From Streptomyces sp. NL15-2K (GTDB taxonomy: Bacteria; Actinomycetota; Actinomycetes; Streptomycetales; Streptomycetaceae), in contig NZ_CP130630.1 of the NCBI RefSeq assembly GCF_030551255.1, positions 744,001-808,000 on the forward strand: a DNA stretch of 64,000 nucleotides, in the 5' to 3' direction. How positions within the stretch are numbered: position 1 is the stretch's first letter; each line of letters begins with the position of its first letter. The position numbers were made by a program, and so were the translations under genes. Of the stretch, positions 24,959 to 33,954 are shown piece by piece. The notes beneath the pieces were generated by a model. The model made no database searches and was not told the origin of the DNA. It saw nothing but the letters and a program-made list of their open reading frames with translations.

Positions 24959-26390
24959 GCGGGGCTCCGGGCCGACCGGCCCCGAGCGGACGGTGGTCGC
25001 TCGCGTAGCCGCCCTCGACGGTCTGCCGCACGTCCCCCGACTCCACCCCCTCCCGGAGCCGTTCCCGCTCGGCGGCCATCAGTGCGTGGCACAGCCGTCG
25101 GGTGAGCATGAACGCGACGACCGGGCCGACGATCAGGGCCACGCGCAGCACCCAGGTCAGGGTGTTCACCGAGATCCGGAAGGTCTGCGCGACGACGTCG
25201 TTGCCGCCGGCCAGCAGCAGGACGCCGTAGAAGGTGATGCCGGCGACGCCGAGTCCGGTGCGGACGGGGCGTTCGCGGGGCCGGTCGCACAGGTGCTGCT
25301 CCCGCTGTCCCTCACCGGTCAGACGCTGTTCGACGAACGGGTAGAGGTACAGGGCGAGGAACATCAGCCCCGGCAGGACGACCGCCGGGAGCAGCACGTT
25401 CCACATCAGGGTGTGACCGGCGAGATTCGTCTCCCACGGCGGGACGAGCCGCAGCGCGCCCTCCAGGAAGCCGACGTACCAGTCGGGCTGGGCGCCGGTC
25501 GAGACAAGGTCGGGACGGTAGGGGCCGTAGGTCCACACCGGGTTGATCTGGGCGAGGCCGCCGAGCAGCGCGAGCACCCCGAAGACCATCAGGAACAGGC
25601 CGGTGGTCGTCGCCGTGAACCGGGGGAAGAAGGGTTTTCCGACGGCGTTGCGCTGCGAGCGGCCCGGGCCGCGCCATTGGGTGTGCTTGAGGTGGAAGAC
25701 CAGGATGAGATGCACGGTGACCAGAGCGATGAGGGCGCCGGGCAGCAGCAGGACGTGCAGGGCGTACAGCCGGGTGATGATGTCCTCGCCCGGGAACTCG
25801 GCGCCGAAGGCGAACATGCTCACGTATGTGCCGACGACGGGGATCGACAGCATGATGCCCTGGGCGATGCGCATGCCCGTGCCGGACAGCAGATCGTCGG
25901 GCAGCGAGTAGCCGGCGAAGCCCTCTGCGAGGGCGAGCACGAACAGCGTGAGCCCGACGACCCAGTTGAGTTCACGGGGGCGGCGGAAGGCCCCGGTGAA
26001 GAAGATCCGCAGCAGGTGCACTCCGATCGCGGCGACGAAGACGAGGGCCGCCCAGTGGTGCACCTGCCGCATCAGCAGGCCGCCGCGCACGTCGAAGCTG
26101 ATGCGCACGGTGGAGTCGAAGGCGGCCGACATGCGCACGCCGCGCAGCGGCACATATCGGCCGTCGTACAGCACCTCGGTCATCTCGGGCCGGAAGAACA
26201 GGGTCAGCCATACGCCCGTCAGGACGAGAACGACCAGGCTGTAGAGGGCGAGCTCGCCCAGGAGGAACGACCAGTGGTCGGGGAACGCCTTGCGCAGCAG
26301 TCGCCCGCCGCCGTCGAGGACGGGCAGGCGTCCGTCCGCCGCGTCGGCGAACCGTGTCCCCGGACGTGCCCCGGACCGCTCACGCTCCAC
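24888..26390 (-). CDS. qcrB: Cytochrome b subunit of bc complex (solo QcrB-like, copy 1)
   Basis: A 500-residue cytochrome b with the N-terminal [31 protein letters not shown] typical of actinobacterial QcrB. The first heme-ligand helix is [24 protein letters not shown] and the second RLYALHVLLLPGALIALVTVHLILVFHLKH, each with a His pair; the Qo-site-like segment is GAQPDWYVGFLEGALRLVPPWE. No qcrA (Rieske) or qcrC (diheme c) gene adjoins. It converges with ctaF and overlaps it by 71 bp, so the C-terminal Pro/Gly/Arg-rich tail is antisense to ctaF. Upstream on the same strand are the CBS and PP2C genes. A second copy lies at 55585-57087. Confidence 0.92.
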   Translation of the reverse strand: MERERSGARPGTRFADAADGRLPVLDGGGRLLRKAFPDHWSFLLGELALYSLVVLVLTGVWLTLFFRPEMTEVLYDGRYVPLRGVRMSAAFDSTVRISFDVRGGLLMRQVHHWAALVFVAAIGVHLLRIFFTGAFRRPRELNWVVGLTLFVLALAEGFAGYSLPDDLLSGTGMRIAQGIMLSIPVVGTYVSMFAFGAEFPGEDIITRLYALHVLLLPGALIALVTVHLILVFHLKHTQWRGPGRSQRNAVGKPFFPRFTATTTGLFLMVFGVLALLGGLAQINPVWTYGPYRPDLVSTGAQPDWYVGFLEGALRLVPPWETNLAGHTLMWNVLLPAVVLPGLMFLALYLYPFVEQRLTGEGQREQHLCDRPRERPVRTGLGVAGITFYGVLLLAGGNDVVAQTFRISVNTLTWVLRVALIVGPVVAFMLTRRLCHALMAAERERLREGVESGDVRQTVEGGYASDHRPLGAGRPGAPLTPPGRRTGTPAPEHRGPTRHTR

Positions 26391-26487
26391 TCCCGACCGC
26401 CTCCCTGTTCCAGCACTGCCGTGCTGTCCCTCCCCTTACGGGGGCGGTGCTGAGTACAGGGCGGGCGGGAAGCACCCGTTCGGGTGC

Positions 26488-26907
26488 TCAGGTGTTGGGC
26501 CGGGCCGCGCTGATGTCGCCGAGCGCCGACTCCGGGTCGCGTTCCATCGCCAGGTCGCCGAGAGCGACGATGCCGACGGGGTGTCCGCCCTCGACGACCG
26601 GGATCCGGCGTACGGCGTGCTCGCGCATGAGCTCCACCGCGTGGTCCAGGTCGTCCTCGGGGGTCACCGTCACCAGGTCGTCGCTGCACGCGCCGACGAC
26701 GGTGGTCTGCTCGGGGTCGCCGCCGTCGGCGAGCGAGCGCACCACCAGGTCGCGGTCGGTGACCAGGCCGCGCAGTTCGTCGCCGTCCGTCACCAGGACG
26801 GCGCCCAGGTCCTGGTCGCGCATGATCCGGGCCACCGCGGTCACGGAGGTCAGTGGCTCCACGGTGACCGGTGCGCCGGTCATGATGTCGCTGACGTGCT
26901 GGGTCAT
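26488..26907 (-). CDS. CBS-domain pair protein
   Basis: A 139-residue protein consisting of two CBS motifs: MTGAPVTVEPLTSVTAVARIMRDQDLGAVLVTDGDELRGLVTDRDLVVR (~residues 9-58) and VGACSDDLVTVTPEDDLDHAVELMREHAVRRIPVVEGGHPVGIVALGDLA (~72-120). Such Bateman modules bind adenine nucleotides and report energy or redox status. It lies between the upstream PP2C phosphatase and downstream qcrB on the same strand, suggesting a respiratory-stress unit. Confidence 0.9.
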   Translation of the reverse strand: MTQHVSDIMTGAPVTVEPLTSVTAVARIMRDQDLGAVLVTDGDELRGLVTDRDLVVRSLADGGDPEQTTVVGACSDDLVTVTPEDDLDHAVELMREHAVRRIPVVEGGHPVGIVALGDLAMERDPESALGDISAARPNT

Positions 26908-26965
26908 GACGTATCACTCCTCTCGGGGTTTCCCGGCGCCGGGTACCCAGCTGCGCGGCCCGTCG

Positions 26966-29422
26966 TCACGCCTCCAGCGGGACTTCGCTCCACACCTGTT
27001 TGCCGCCGCTGACGGGCAGGGACCCCCAGGCCGCCGACATGGCCTCGACGAGGAGGATGCCGCGGCCGCCCGTGGCCTCCCAGCCGATGCTGGTCGGCTT
27101 GACGGGGGTGCGCGGGGAGGCGTCGGCGACAGAGACGCGCATCCGGTGGTTGATGAGGGTGAGGTCGAGGCGGACCCGGCCGTCGGTGTGCACGAGGGCG
27201 TTGGTGACGAGTTCGGAGACGACCAGCAGGACGGTGTCCGAGGCGTCCTCGGGGACGCCCCAGGTGCGCAGGGTGCGGCGGGTGAAGCGGCGGGCGTGCC
27301 GGACGGCCTCGGGGACGCGCCACACCGTCCAGCTCTCGCGCCGCGGGCGTACGGCCATGCCGTCGTAGCGCATGAGCAGCAGGGCGACGTCGTCGCTGCG
27401 GCGGGCGTTGCCGAGGAGGGCGTCGGCGACGAGTCCGAGGTGGGCGGGGTCGGAGGCGGCCAGTTCGTGGGCGAGGCGGTCCATGCCGGTGTCGATGTCG
27501 GACTCCGCGGACTCGACCAGGCCGTCCGTGGTCAGGGCGATCAGCGTCCCGGGTTGCAGCCGCAGCGGGCTCATCGGGAAGTCGGCCTGTGTGACGACCC
27601 CGAGCGGCGGGCCGCCGTCCGACTCGGGGATCTCGGTGCTGCCGTCGGGGTGGCGCAGGACGGGCGGCAGGTGTCCGGCGCGCACATGCCAGGCGGAGCC
27701 CTCCTCCAGGTCGATGTCGACGTAGGCACAGGTGGCGAAGAGGTCGGTCTCCATGTCCGTCAGGAGCCGGTTGGCGTGCGAGACGACCACGTCCGGCGGA
27801 TGGCCCTCGACCGCATAGGCGCGCAGCGCGGTACGCATCTGGCCCATGAGGGTGGCGGCGCCCGCGCTGTGGCCCTGGACGTCGCCGATGACCAGGGCGA
27901 CGTGGTGGTCGGGCAGCGGGATCACGTCGTACCAGTCGCCGCCGAGCTCCAGTCCGGCCGTGCTGGGCAGATAGCGGGCGACGGCGACCGCGCCGGGGAG
28001 TTTGGGCAGGCGGCGCGGCAGCAGCTGGCGCTGGAGCATGCCGACGAGTTCGTGCTCGGCGTCGAAGGCGTGGGCGCGCATCAGGGCCTGGCCGGCGAGG
28101 CCGGCGGAGGCGGTGAGCAGGGCGCGCTCGTCGGGGCCGAAGTCGTGCGGGGTGTCCCAGCCGATCAGGCAGGCGCCCGCCATACGGCCCCCCGCGGGCA
28201 GCGGCAGCACGGCGAGGCCGCCGGGGCCGACATCGGCGAGGGCGGGCTCCAGGGCGGTGCCTGCGGGCCAGATCTGGGCGCGGCCCTCACGCAGGGCGGT
28301 GGCGAGGGTGGGCATGGCGCGCACGGGCGCGTCGGGCCATTCGGAGCGCCACTCCAGGCGCCACAGCTCGGGCCACACCTCCGGCTCGGGCGGGTCGAGG
28401 ACGGTGACGACGAGCCGGTCGCCCTCCAGCTCGGCGAGCGCGATCCGATCCGCCTGGAGAGGCCCCCGCAGCGCGGAGACGACGGCCTGGCTGACGTCGC
28501 GGACGGTGCCGGCGATGGCGAGGGCGGCGGCCAGGCGCTGGACGCGGGCCACGTCGGTGATGTCGGAGCGCAGTTTGGAGGCGTCGCCGACGGTGCCCAC
28601 GAGCCGCATCGGCCGGCCCTCGCCGCCCAGCAGGAGGCGGCCGCGCAGCCTGAGCCAGTTGGGCGGGCCGGCGGGCTGGAGCACCCGGAACTCCAGCTCG
28701 CGCTCGCCGATGGACATGTGGTCGGCCTCGACCACGGACATCAGCGAGGGCAGGTCCTCCGGGACGGTCAGGCGCAGCAGGGTCTCGACCTTGCCGTCGA
28801 ACTCGTCCCGGGTGAGCCCGAACAGGTCCAGGACCTCCTCGCCGACCTCGACGCGTCCGGTGTCCATGGCGAGGCTGAACGCGCCTGGCGACAGTTCCTC
28901 GTCCTCGGCGGCCCGGGCCGGGACGGGGCAGACGACGGCGTCGGCGACCAGTTCGAGGCACTCGCGGTCGTCGGTGTCGAAGCCGGCCGGGTCCTCGCGC
29001 GCGGCGAGGAGGCAGACGCCGCCGTCGTCCCCCTGTGCGGGAAGGGCCGCCAGGAAGAACTCCCGAGAGAGCGCCCGCCGGGACTCCGGGGAGGCGGCGA
29101 TCTCCTCGGGACCGAGCCACACCGGCCGGCCGGTGCGCAGCGTGTCGGCCACCGGGGACCCGCCGGAGCGGGGATAGCTGTCGCGCAGCCCGTACAGCGT
29201 CCTCGGCACGCCGACGGACTCCACCAGGCTCAGCTGGTCGCCGTCCTCCCCGGGTGTGTAGACGGCGGCGAACGTCGCCCCCGCGAAGACGAGCGCCTGT
29301 TCGAGGACGCGGCGAAGCCGTTCCGGTGAGTCCGGGTCGGCCGTGAGCGTTTCCAGGGCAACTTCGGCACGCAGCGTTCTCGTTCCGCGTTCCGCAGCGC
29401 CCTCACTGACCACGTTGGCCAT
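26966..29422 (-). CDS. Multidomain PP2C phosphatase with PAS, GAF and HATPase domains
   Basis: An 818-residue SpoIIE-type protein. Order: GAF-like N-terminus (residues ~20-190), PAS-like DTGRVEVGEEVLDLFGLTRDEF with a PAC-like ELEFRVLQPAGPPNWLRLRGR (~200-310), GAF (~325-465), PPM phosphatase ELGGDWYDVIPL, ALVIGDVQGHSAGAATLMGQ, ALTTDGLVES and SDDVALLLMR (~490-690), and a C-terminal HATPase with VSELVTNALVHTDG and GGRGILLVEAMS (~735-815). It should dephosphorylate anti-sigma antagonists and may act as an anti-sigma kinase. ATG 29422 begins the domain-containing part; the frame stays open to 29737. Divergent from another PP2C. Confidence 0.92.
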   Translation of the reverse strand: MANVVSEGAAERGTRTLRAEVALETLTADPDSPERLRRVLEQALVFAGATFAAVYTPGEDGDQLSLVESVGVPRTLYGLRDSYPRSGGSPVADTLRTGRPVWLGPEEIAASPESRRALSREFFLAALPAQGDDGGVCLLAAREDPAGFDTDDRECLELVADAVVCPVPARAAEDEELSPGAFSLAMDTGRVEVGEEVLDLFGLTRDEFDGKVETLLRLTVPEDLPSLMSVVEADHMSIGERELEFRVLQPAGPPNWLRLRGRLLLGGEGRPMRLVGTVGDASKLRSDITDVARVQRLAAALAIAGTVRDVSQAVVSALRGPLQADRIALAELEGDRLVVTVLDPPEPEVWPELWRLEWRSEWPDAPVRAMPTLATALREGRAQIWPAGTALEPALADVGPGGLAVLPLPAGGRMAGACLIGWDTPHDFGPDERALLTASAGLAGQALMRAHAFDAEHELVGMLQRQLLPRRLPKLPGAVAVARYLPSTAGLELGGDWYDVIPLPDHHVALVIGDVQGHSAGAATLMGQMRTALRAYAVEGHPPDVVVSHANRLLTDMETDLFATCAYVDIDLEEGSAWHVRAGHLPPVLRHPDGSTEIPESDGGPPLGVVTQADFPMSPLRLQPGTLIALTTDGLVESAESDIDTGMDRLAHELAASDPAHLGLVADALLGNARRSDDVALLLMRYDGMAVRPRRESWTVWRVPEAVRHARRFTRRTLRTWGVPEDASDTVLLVVSELVTNALVHTDGRVRLDLTLINHRMRVSVADASPRTPVKPTSIGWEATGGRGILLVEAMSAAWGSLPVSGGKQVWSEVPLEA

Positions 29423-29626
29423 TACAGCGCTTGTGGGGCACCCGCGCAGCCCCTGTGACGGTTCCGAGGAGCCGCGCGATGACTCGGCTCGCCGTGCGCG
29501 ATGAGCCGCCAAGAGAGAGATTTGACCCCGGGGCCCCTGAGCCCTGAGCACTGGGCCCCTGAGCACCTGGTACCGGCCCCTCGGCCCCCGGGCTCCGTCA
29601 CGCGGCCGTGCGAGGAGGTGGTCGGC

Positions 29627-31771
29627 GTGTCCGACACACAGACGTCCGCACAGACGTCGGCGGCCGCCAGGACGCGGGTCGGCCGCCCGCTGCTGTCGCT
29701 GGCGCTGGCCTCGATGATGGACGACGTCGACGCGCACTCCGGCGCGGTCTATCTGCTGGCGGCCGACGGATCGGTGCTGGAGATGGCGGTGATGGCGGGG
29801 CTGCCCCGGGCGTTCGCGGCGCCGTGGGAGCGGGTGGGGGTGAACGCGCGGATCCCGGTCGCCGAGGCGGTGCGCGAGCGGCGGCTGGTCTGGGTCGGCG
29901 GCGAGGAGGAGATGGCGGCCCGCTATCCGCGTGTCGCGGTGGTGCTGCCCTACCCCTTCGCGCTGGCCGCGCTGCCGGTCGCCACCTCGTCCACCACGTA
30001 CGGCGGAGTTTTCGTGACCTGGCCCGGTTCACATCCGCCGGAGCTGTCCGACCGGGAGCGGGATCATCTGACCGCGGCCTGCGACCGGCTCGCGGTGCGG
30101 CTGGAGCGCGCCACACAGGAGAGCCGTCCCCTGCACGCCGAGCCCGATCTCCTCGTCTCGCCCCTGATGGGCGGTGCGGCCGGCACGCTCGGCTCGGTGG
30201 AGGCGGCGCGGATGGTGGCCCGGCTGCCGTACGGGCTGTGCTCGCTCGATCTGGACGGGCGGGTGAGCTTCGCGAACGCGGCGGCCGCCGAGCTGATCGG
30301 CGTTCCGGTTGCCGGGCTGCTCGGCGCCCCGCTGTGGGCGTCGGTTCCCTGGCTCAACGACCCCGCGTACGAGGACCGCTACCGGGCCGCGCTGATGAGC
30401 CAGCACGCCACGTCGTTCGTGGCGCTGCGGCCGCCCGGCGACTGGCTGTCGTTCCGCCTGTATCCGAGCACGACCGGGCTGAGCGTACGCATCGGCAGGG
30501 CGCGGGCCGTGACGGAGATGAACCGGGCCGGACCGCAGACCGGGAGCGCACCGCACCGGCTCGTGACCATCTCCCAGGTGCTGGGCCTGGCCGCGTCGCT
30601 GACCGAGGCGGTGAGCGTGCAGGACGTCGTGCAACTGGTCGCGGACGAGATCGCACCGGCCGTGGGCAGCCAGGCGCTGGTCGTCCTCGGGTCCCGGGCC
30701 GGCCGCCTGCACGTGCTGGGCCACCGCGGATACCCGGACCCGCACACCGTGGAACGGTTCGACGGGCTGCCGCTGGCCGAGCGGACTCCCGACACGCACG
30801 TGCTGACCACCGGGGTGCCCGGGTTCTTCGAGTCCCGGGAGCAGCTGGAGCGCCTGTATCCGGAGCGGCACGCCACGCCCGACGGCTTCGCGGCCTGGGC
30901 GTATCTGCCGCTGATCGCCTCCGGCCGCCCGGTGGGCACCTGTGTGCTGGCCTACGCCGAGCCGCACCGCTTCCCCGCGGACGAGCGGGCGGTGCTGACG
31001 AGTCTGGGCGGGCTGATCGCCCAGGCCCTGGAGCGGGCGGTGCTCTACGACGTCAAGCACCAGTTGGCGCACGGCTTGCAGGAGGCGCTGCTGCCGCACT
31101 CGCTGCCGCGGCTGCCCGGCATCGAGGCGGCCGCGCGCTATCTCCCCGCCACCCAGGGCATGGAGATCGGCGGCGACTTCTACGACCTGGTGCCGACGCA
31201 GGGGCAGGCGGCGGCGGTGATCGGGGACGTACAGGGCCACAACGTGACCGCGGCCGGGCTGATGGGGCAGATCCGTACCGCCGTACGTGCCTACACGACG
31301 GTCGGTCAGGCCCCCGAGGAGGTCATGCGCAGTACCAATCGGCTGCTGATCGACCTCGGTGCCGATCTGTTCGCCAGCTGTCTGTATCTGCGGCTCGATC
31401 CGGAACACGGGCGGGCCGTGATGGCGCGGGCTGGGCATCCGCCGCCGTTGCTGCGCCGGCCCGACGGCCGGGTGCGGGTGCTGGACCTGGCCGGGGGCCC
31501 GCTGCTGGGCATCGACAGCGCGGCCACCTATCCGACGACGCAGGTGGACCTGGCGCCCGGCGCAGTGCTCGTCCTCTACACCGACGGGCTGATCGAGTCG
31601 CCCGGTGCCGACATCGAGGACGCGCTCGCCGCTCTCGGGCGAAGGCTCGCCGAGGCCGGCGACGGGCCCCTGGACGAGCTGGCCGACGAACTGGTCCGGC
31701 ACGGCGCGGCCACGCGGGAGCGGACCGACGACATCGCGCTGCTGCTGCTCAGGGCCCGGGCGGCCGGCTGA
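29627..31771 (+). CDS. PP2C (SpoIIE-type) phosphatase with GAF and PAS domains
   Basis: A 714-residue regulator: N-terminal GAF-like domain (SGAVYLLAADGSVLEMAVMAG, ~residues 30-180), PAS-like YGLCSLDLDGRVSFANAAAAELIG (~204-300), second GAF (ISQVLGLAASLTEAVSVQDVVQLV, ~315-470) and the PPM domain MEIGGDFYDLVP, AAVIGDVQGHNVTAAGLMGQ, VLYTDGLIESPG and ERTDDIALLLLRA (~490-710). Unlike its divergent neighbour it lacks a C-terminal HATPase. GTG 29627 is chosen because GAGGAGGTG (29612-29620) precedes it; the open frame reaches 29501. Probably a stress-signalling phosphatase for STAS-domain partners. Confidence 0.9.
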   Translation: MSDTQTSAQTSAAARTRVGRPLLSLALASMMDDVDAHSGAVYLLAADGSVLEMAVMAGLPRAFAAPWERVGVNARIPVAEAVRERRLVWVGGEEEMAARYPRVAVVLPYPFALAALPVATSSTTYGGVFVTWPGSHPPELSDRERDHLTAACDRLAVRLERATQESRPLHAEPDLLVSPLMGGAAGTLGSVEAARMVARLPYGLCSLDLDGRVSFANAAAAELIGVPVAGLLGAPLWASVPWLNDPAYEDRYRAALMSQHATSFVALRPPGDWLSFRLYPSTTGLSVRIGRARAVTEMNRAGPQTGSAPHRLVTISQVLGLAASLTEAVSVQDVVQLVADEIAPAVGSQALVVLGSRAGRLHVLGHRGYPDPHTVERFDGLPLAERTPDTHVLTTGVPGFFESREQLERLYPERHATPDGFAAWAYLPLIASGRPVGTCVLAYAEPHRFPADERAVLTSLGGLIAQALERAVLYDVKHQLAHGLQEALLPHSLPRLPGIEAAARYLPATQGMEIGGDFYDLVPTQGQAAAVIGDVQGHNVTAAGLMGQIRTAVRAYTTVGQAPEEVMRSTNRLLIDLGADLFASCLYLRLDPEHGRAVMARAGHPPPLLRRPDGRVRVLDLAGGPLLGIDSAATYPTTQVDLAPGAVLVLYTDGLIESPGADIEDALAALGRRLAEAGDGPLDELADELVRHGAATRERTDDIALLLLRARAAG

Positions 31772-31806
31772 CCTCGCCGGCCCCGTCGGCTCACGAGCGG
31801 AAAACA

Positions 31807-31844
31807 GACCGGTCCGGCCCTCCCGCCGGAGGGCCGGACCGGTC
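31807..31844. terminator. Strong bidirectional terminator
   Basis: A perfect 17-bp stem (31807-31823 and 31828-31844, beginning GACCGGTCCGGCCC) with a CGCC tetraloop, between the convergent phosphatase and serine protease genes. Confidence 0.85.
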
Positions 31845-31958
31845 CACCACCGGCCGCAACCGCGAGGCAGGGCCGGGGTGGGTCTGCACCGTGTCGAAAC
31901 GGAACGGTGGAGGTCGAGCAGGTGAGATGTCGAGCGATGTCGAGCGATGAAGAAGGGA

Positions 31959-33356
31959 TCAGTTGGTCTGGGTCAGGCCCGAGCCGTCCTCGACGCCGGT
32001 GCCCGTCTCCTCACCCGTGCCGGTCTCGTCGCCGACGCCTGCCTCTTCACCGACGCCTGCCTCTTCACCGGCTCCGGCTTCCTCGCCACCGGCCTGCTCA
32101 CCGGCGCCGGCCTCTTCACCAGCACCCGCACCGGCCTCGTCACCGGCACCGGCCTCGTCACCCGCACCGGCTCCGTCGCCACCGGCGCCGGCCTCATCAC
32201 CGGCACCCGCGCCGGCGTCACCGCCGGCCGCGCCACCCGCGCCGAGCGTCGCGCCGACCGCCTCCAGGGCGGTGGTGACCGGCTGGAAGAAGGTCTCGCC
32301 GCCGACCGTGCAGTCGCCGCTGCCGCCCGAGGTCAGGCCGATGGCCAGGCCGTCCTGGGTGAACAGCGAGCCGCCGCTGTCGCCGGGTTCGGCGCAGACA
32401 TCGGTCTGGATGAGCCCGGTGACGGTGCCCTCGGGGTAGTTGACGGTGGCGTCGAGTCCGAGGACCTGGCCCTCGTTCAGCCCGGTGGTGCTACCCATCC
32501 GCGACACCTGCTGACCGACCTCGGCCTCCGCGGCCTGGGCGATCTGGACGGTCTGCCCGCCGCCGACGTTGACGTCGCTCGGGGCCTCGGTCGCCGGGTC
32601 GTCGTACTTCACGAGCGCGAAGTCGCCGTCGCCGGGGAAGGTCGACTGGTCGACGGTGGCGATCGGCTGGCCGCCCTCGGCGTCCGACCACTGGTCGCCG
32701 GCCAGCGTGCAGTGGCCCGCGGTCAGGAAGGCGGGCGAGCCGTCGCCCGCGGTGACATTGAAGCCGAGCGAGCAGCGCGAGCCGCCGGCGAAGATGGCGT
32801 CACCGCCGGAGGCGAAGGTCTTGAAGGTGCCGGCCGACTTCGTGACGGTGGCCATGCCGGAACCGAGGCTCTGGACGGTCGATTCCAGTCTGTCCCACTT
32901 GGTGCCGGTGACCGTGCTGTCGGCGGTGACCCGGATCTTGTTCGTCCTGGGGTCGACCGCCCACGACGTGCCGGCGATGGTCGCCTCGGACTTCAGGGTC
33001 TGCGCGCCGGCCTCGAGGTCGGCCATGCTGTTGGCGACCTCGCGGACCTTCACGCCCGCCTTCTTCGCCTGGACGATCACGTTGTTGTCGCCGTTCACGA
33101 CGTTGACGACCAACTGCTGGCTGTCGGAGTCGTAGTAGGAACCGGCGAAGGCGTCACCGAGCAGCCCGGCGACTTGCGAGGCGAGGTCCGAGGCGTCCGC
33201 CGCCTTGAGGGTCTTCGGCGCGGCGGCTGCGGTGTCGTCCGACGCGCCGTCCTGGGACGCGTTGGCGTTCGGGAGCAGGATCGCGGCTGCTCCGAGCGCC
33301 ACCACGCTGCCCGCCGCTATCGCGGCCTTGCGCTTCGGAATTCGCTTGTGACTCAA
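31959..33356 (-). CDS. Secreted S1-family (streptogrisin/alpha-lytic-like) serine protease
   Basis: A 465-residue preproprotease. TTG 33356 is the likely start: AGGAGG lies 9 bp upstream and residues 1-33 form a basic, hydrophobic signal (KRIPKRKAAIAAGSVVALGAAAILLP). A propeptide (~34-180) includes the DSDSQQLVVNVVN fold typical of alpha-lytic-type proregions. The catalytic triad is His215 (FLTAGHC), Asp245 (GDGDFALVKYDD) and Ser327 (EPGDSGGS). Residues ~373-465 are a repetitive Gly/Ala/Glu/Asp tail (units such as GAGDEAGAG, EEAGVG, ETGTG), unusual for this family and possibly a wall- or matrix-interacting tail. Terminates at a strong hairpin. Confidence 0.92.
   Translation of the reverse strand: MSHKRIPKRKAAIAAGSVVALGAAAILLPNANASQDGASDDTAAAAPKTLKAADASDLASQVAGLLGDAFAGSYYDSDSQQLVVNVVNGDNNVIVQAKKAGVKVREVANSMADLEAGAQTLKSEATIAGTSWAVDPRTNKIRVTADSTVTGTKWDRLESTVQSLGSGMATVTKSAGTFKTFASGGDAIFAGGSRCSLGFNVTAGDGSPAFLTAGHCTLAGDQWSDAEGGQPIATVDQSTFPGDGDFALVKYDDPATEAPSDVNVGGGQTVQIAQAAEAEVGQQVSRMGSTTGLNEGQVLGLDATVNYPEGTVTGLIQTDVCAEPGDSGGSLFTQDGLAIGLTSGGSGDCTVGGETFFQPVTTALEAVGATLGAGGAAGGDAGAGAGDEAGAGGDGAGAGDEAGAGDEAGAGAGEEAGAGEQAGGEEAGAGEEAGVGEEAGVGDETGTGEETGTGVEDGSGLTQTN
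31980..32240 (-). repeat. Low-complexity repeat encoding the protease tail
   Basis: Degenerate 12-18 bp units built on GCCGGCGCCGG and CCTCTTCACCGACGCC variants, including two tandem copies of the latter near 32038-32070. They encode the Gly/Ala/acidic tail of the protease on the complementary strand. Copy number is likely variable between strains. Confidence 0.7.
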
Positions 33357-33540
33357 ACTTCTCGACCTCCTGAGGGACCGGAGTCTGCTGCCTTGTGCGG
33401 CAGTTGTTGGGGCGCCTGGATGGCAGGAGGTACGCACGGGTCGCGCGGGGCGTTCAATTCCGTTTCCGCGCGCGCCGTTCGAAACATCGAATCGGCCACG
33501 GCCCGCGCCCGCCGGACCGACTCGGGGAACAATCCCCCAT

Positions 33541-33954
33541 ATGACGATGACCACCGCCGAAGCCGACAAGATCCTCGCCGACAACTTCGCCCCTTGGGTC
33601 CTCGAACTGGGCCTGACGGTCGAGGCGCTGGACGACGACCGCGCGATGCTGCGACTGCCCTGGTCGGACCGCTTGTCCCGGGAGGGTGGCGGACTGTCGG
33701 GGCAGGCCCTGATGGCCGCCGCCGACACGGCGACCGTGATCGCGGTGTCGGCGGCCCGGGGCGCCTATGGACCGATGACGACGGTGCAGCAGTCCACGTC
33801 CTTCCAGCGTGCGGTGACCGGTTCGGATGTCCTGATCGAAGCGGTCGTCACCAAGCTGGGCCGTCGGATGGCGTTCGCCGACATCACGATGACCGACGAG
33901 GGCTCGGGTCGGATCGCGGCGCGGGCGAGCACGGTCTACGCACTTCTGGGCTGA
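33541..33954 (+). CDS. PaaI-family hotdog-fold thioesterase
   Basis: A 137-residue hotdog protein: GLTVEALDDDRAMLRLPWSDRLSREGGGLSGQALMAAADTATVIAVSA (~residues 25-73) contains the characteristic helix with the catalytic Asp, followed by beta strands with MTTVQQSTSFQRAVTGSDVLIEAVVTKLGRRMAFADITMTD. Likely cleaves acyl-CoA or aryl-CoA thioesters. It is divergent from the serine protease, has a short leader and no obvious operon partner. Confidence 0.87.
   Translation: MTMTTAEADKILADNFAPWVLELGLTVEALDDDRAMLRLPWSDRLSREGGGLSGQALMAAADTATVIAVSAARGAYGPMTTVQQSTSFQRAVTGSDVLIEAVVTKLGRRMAFADITMTDEGSGRIAARASTVYALLG

Noticed and set aside
26354..29329. A 991-codon rightward frame opposite the CBS and PP2C genes
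   Set aside because: Low-complexity Gly/Gln/Arg composition, no start context, and the opposite strand encodes well-defined domains.
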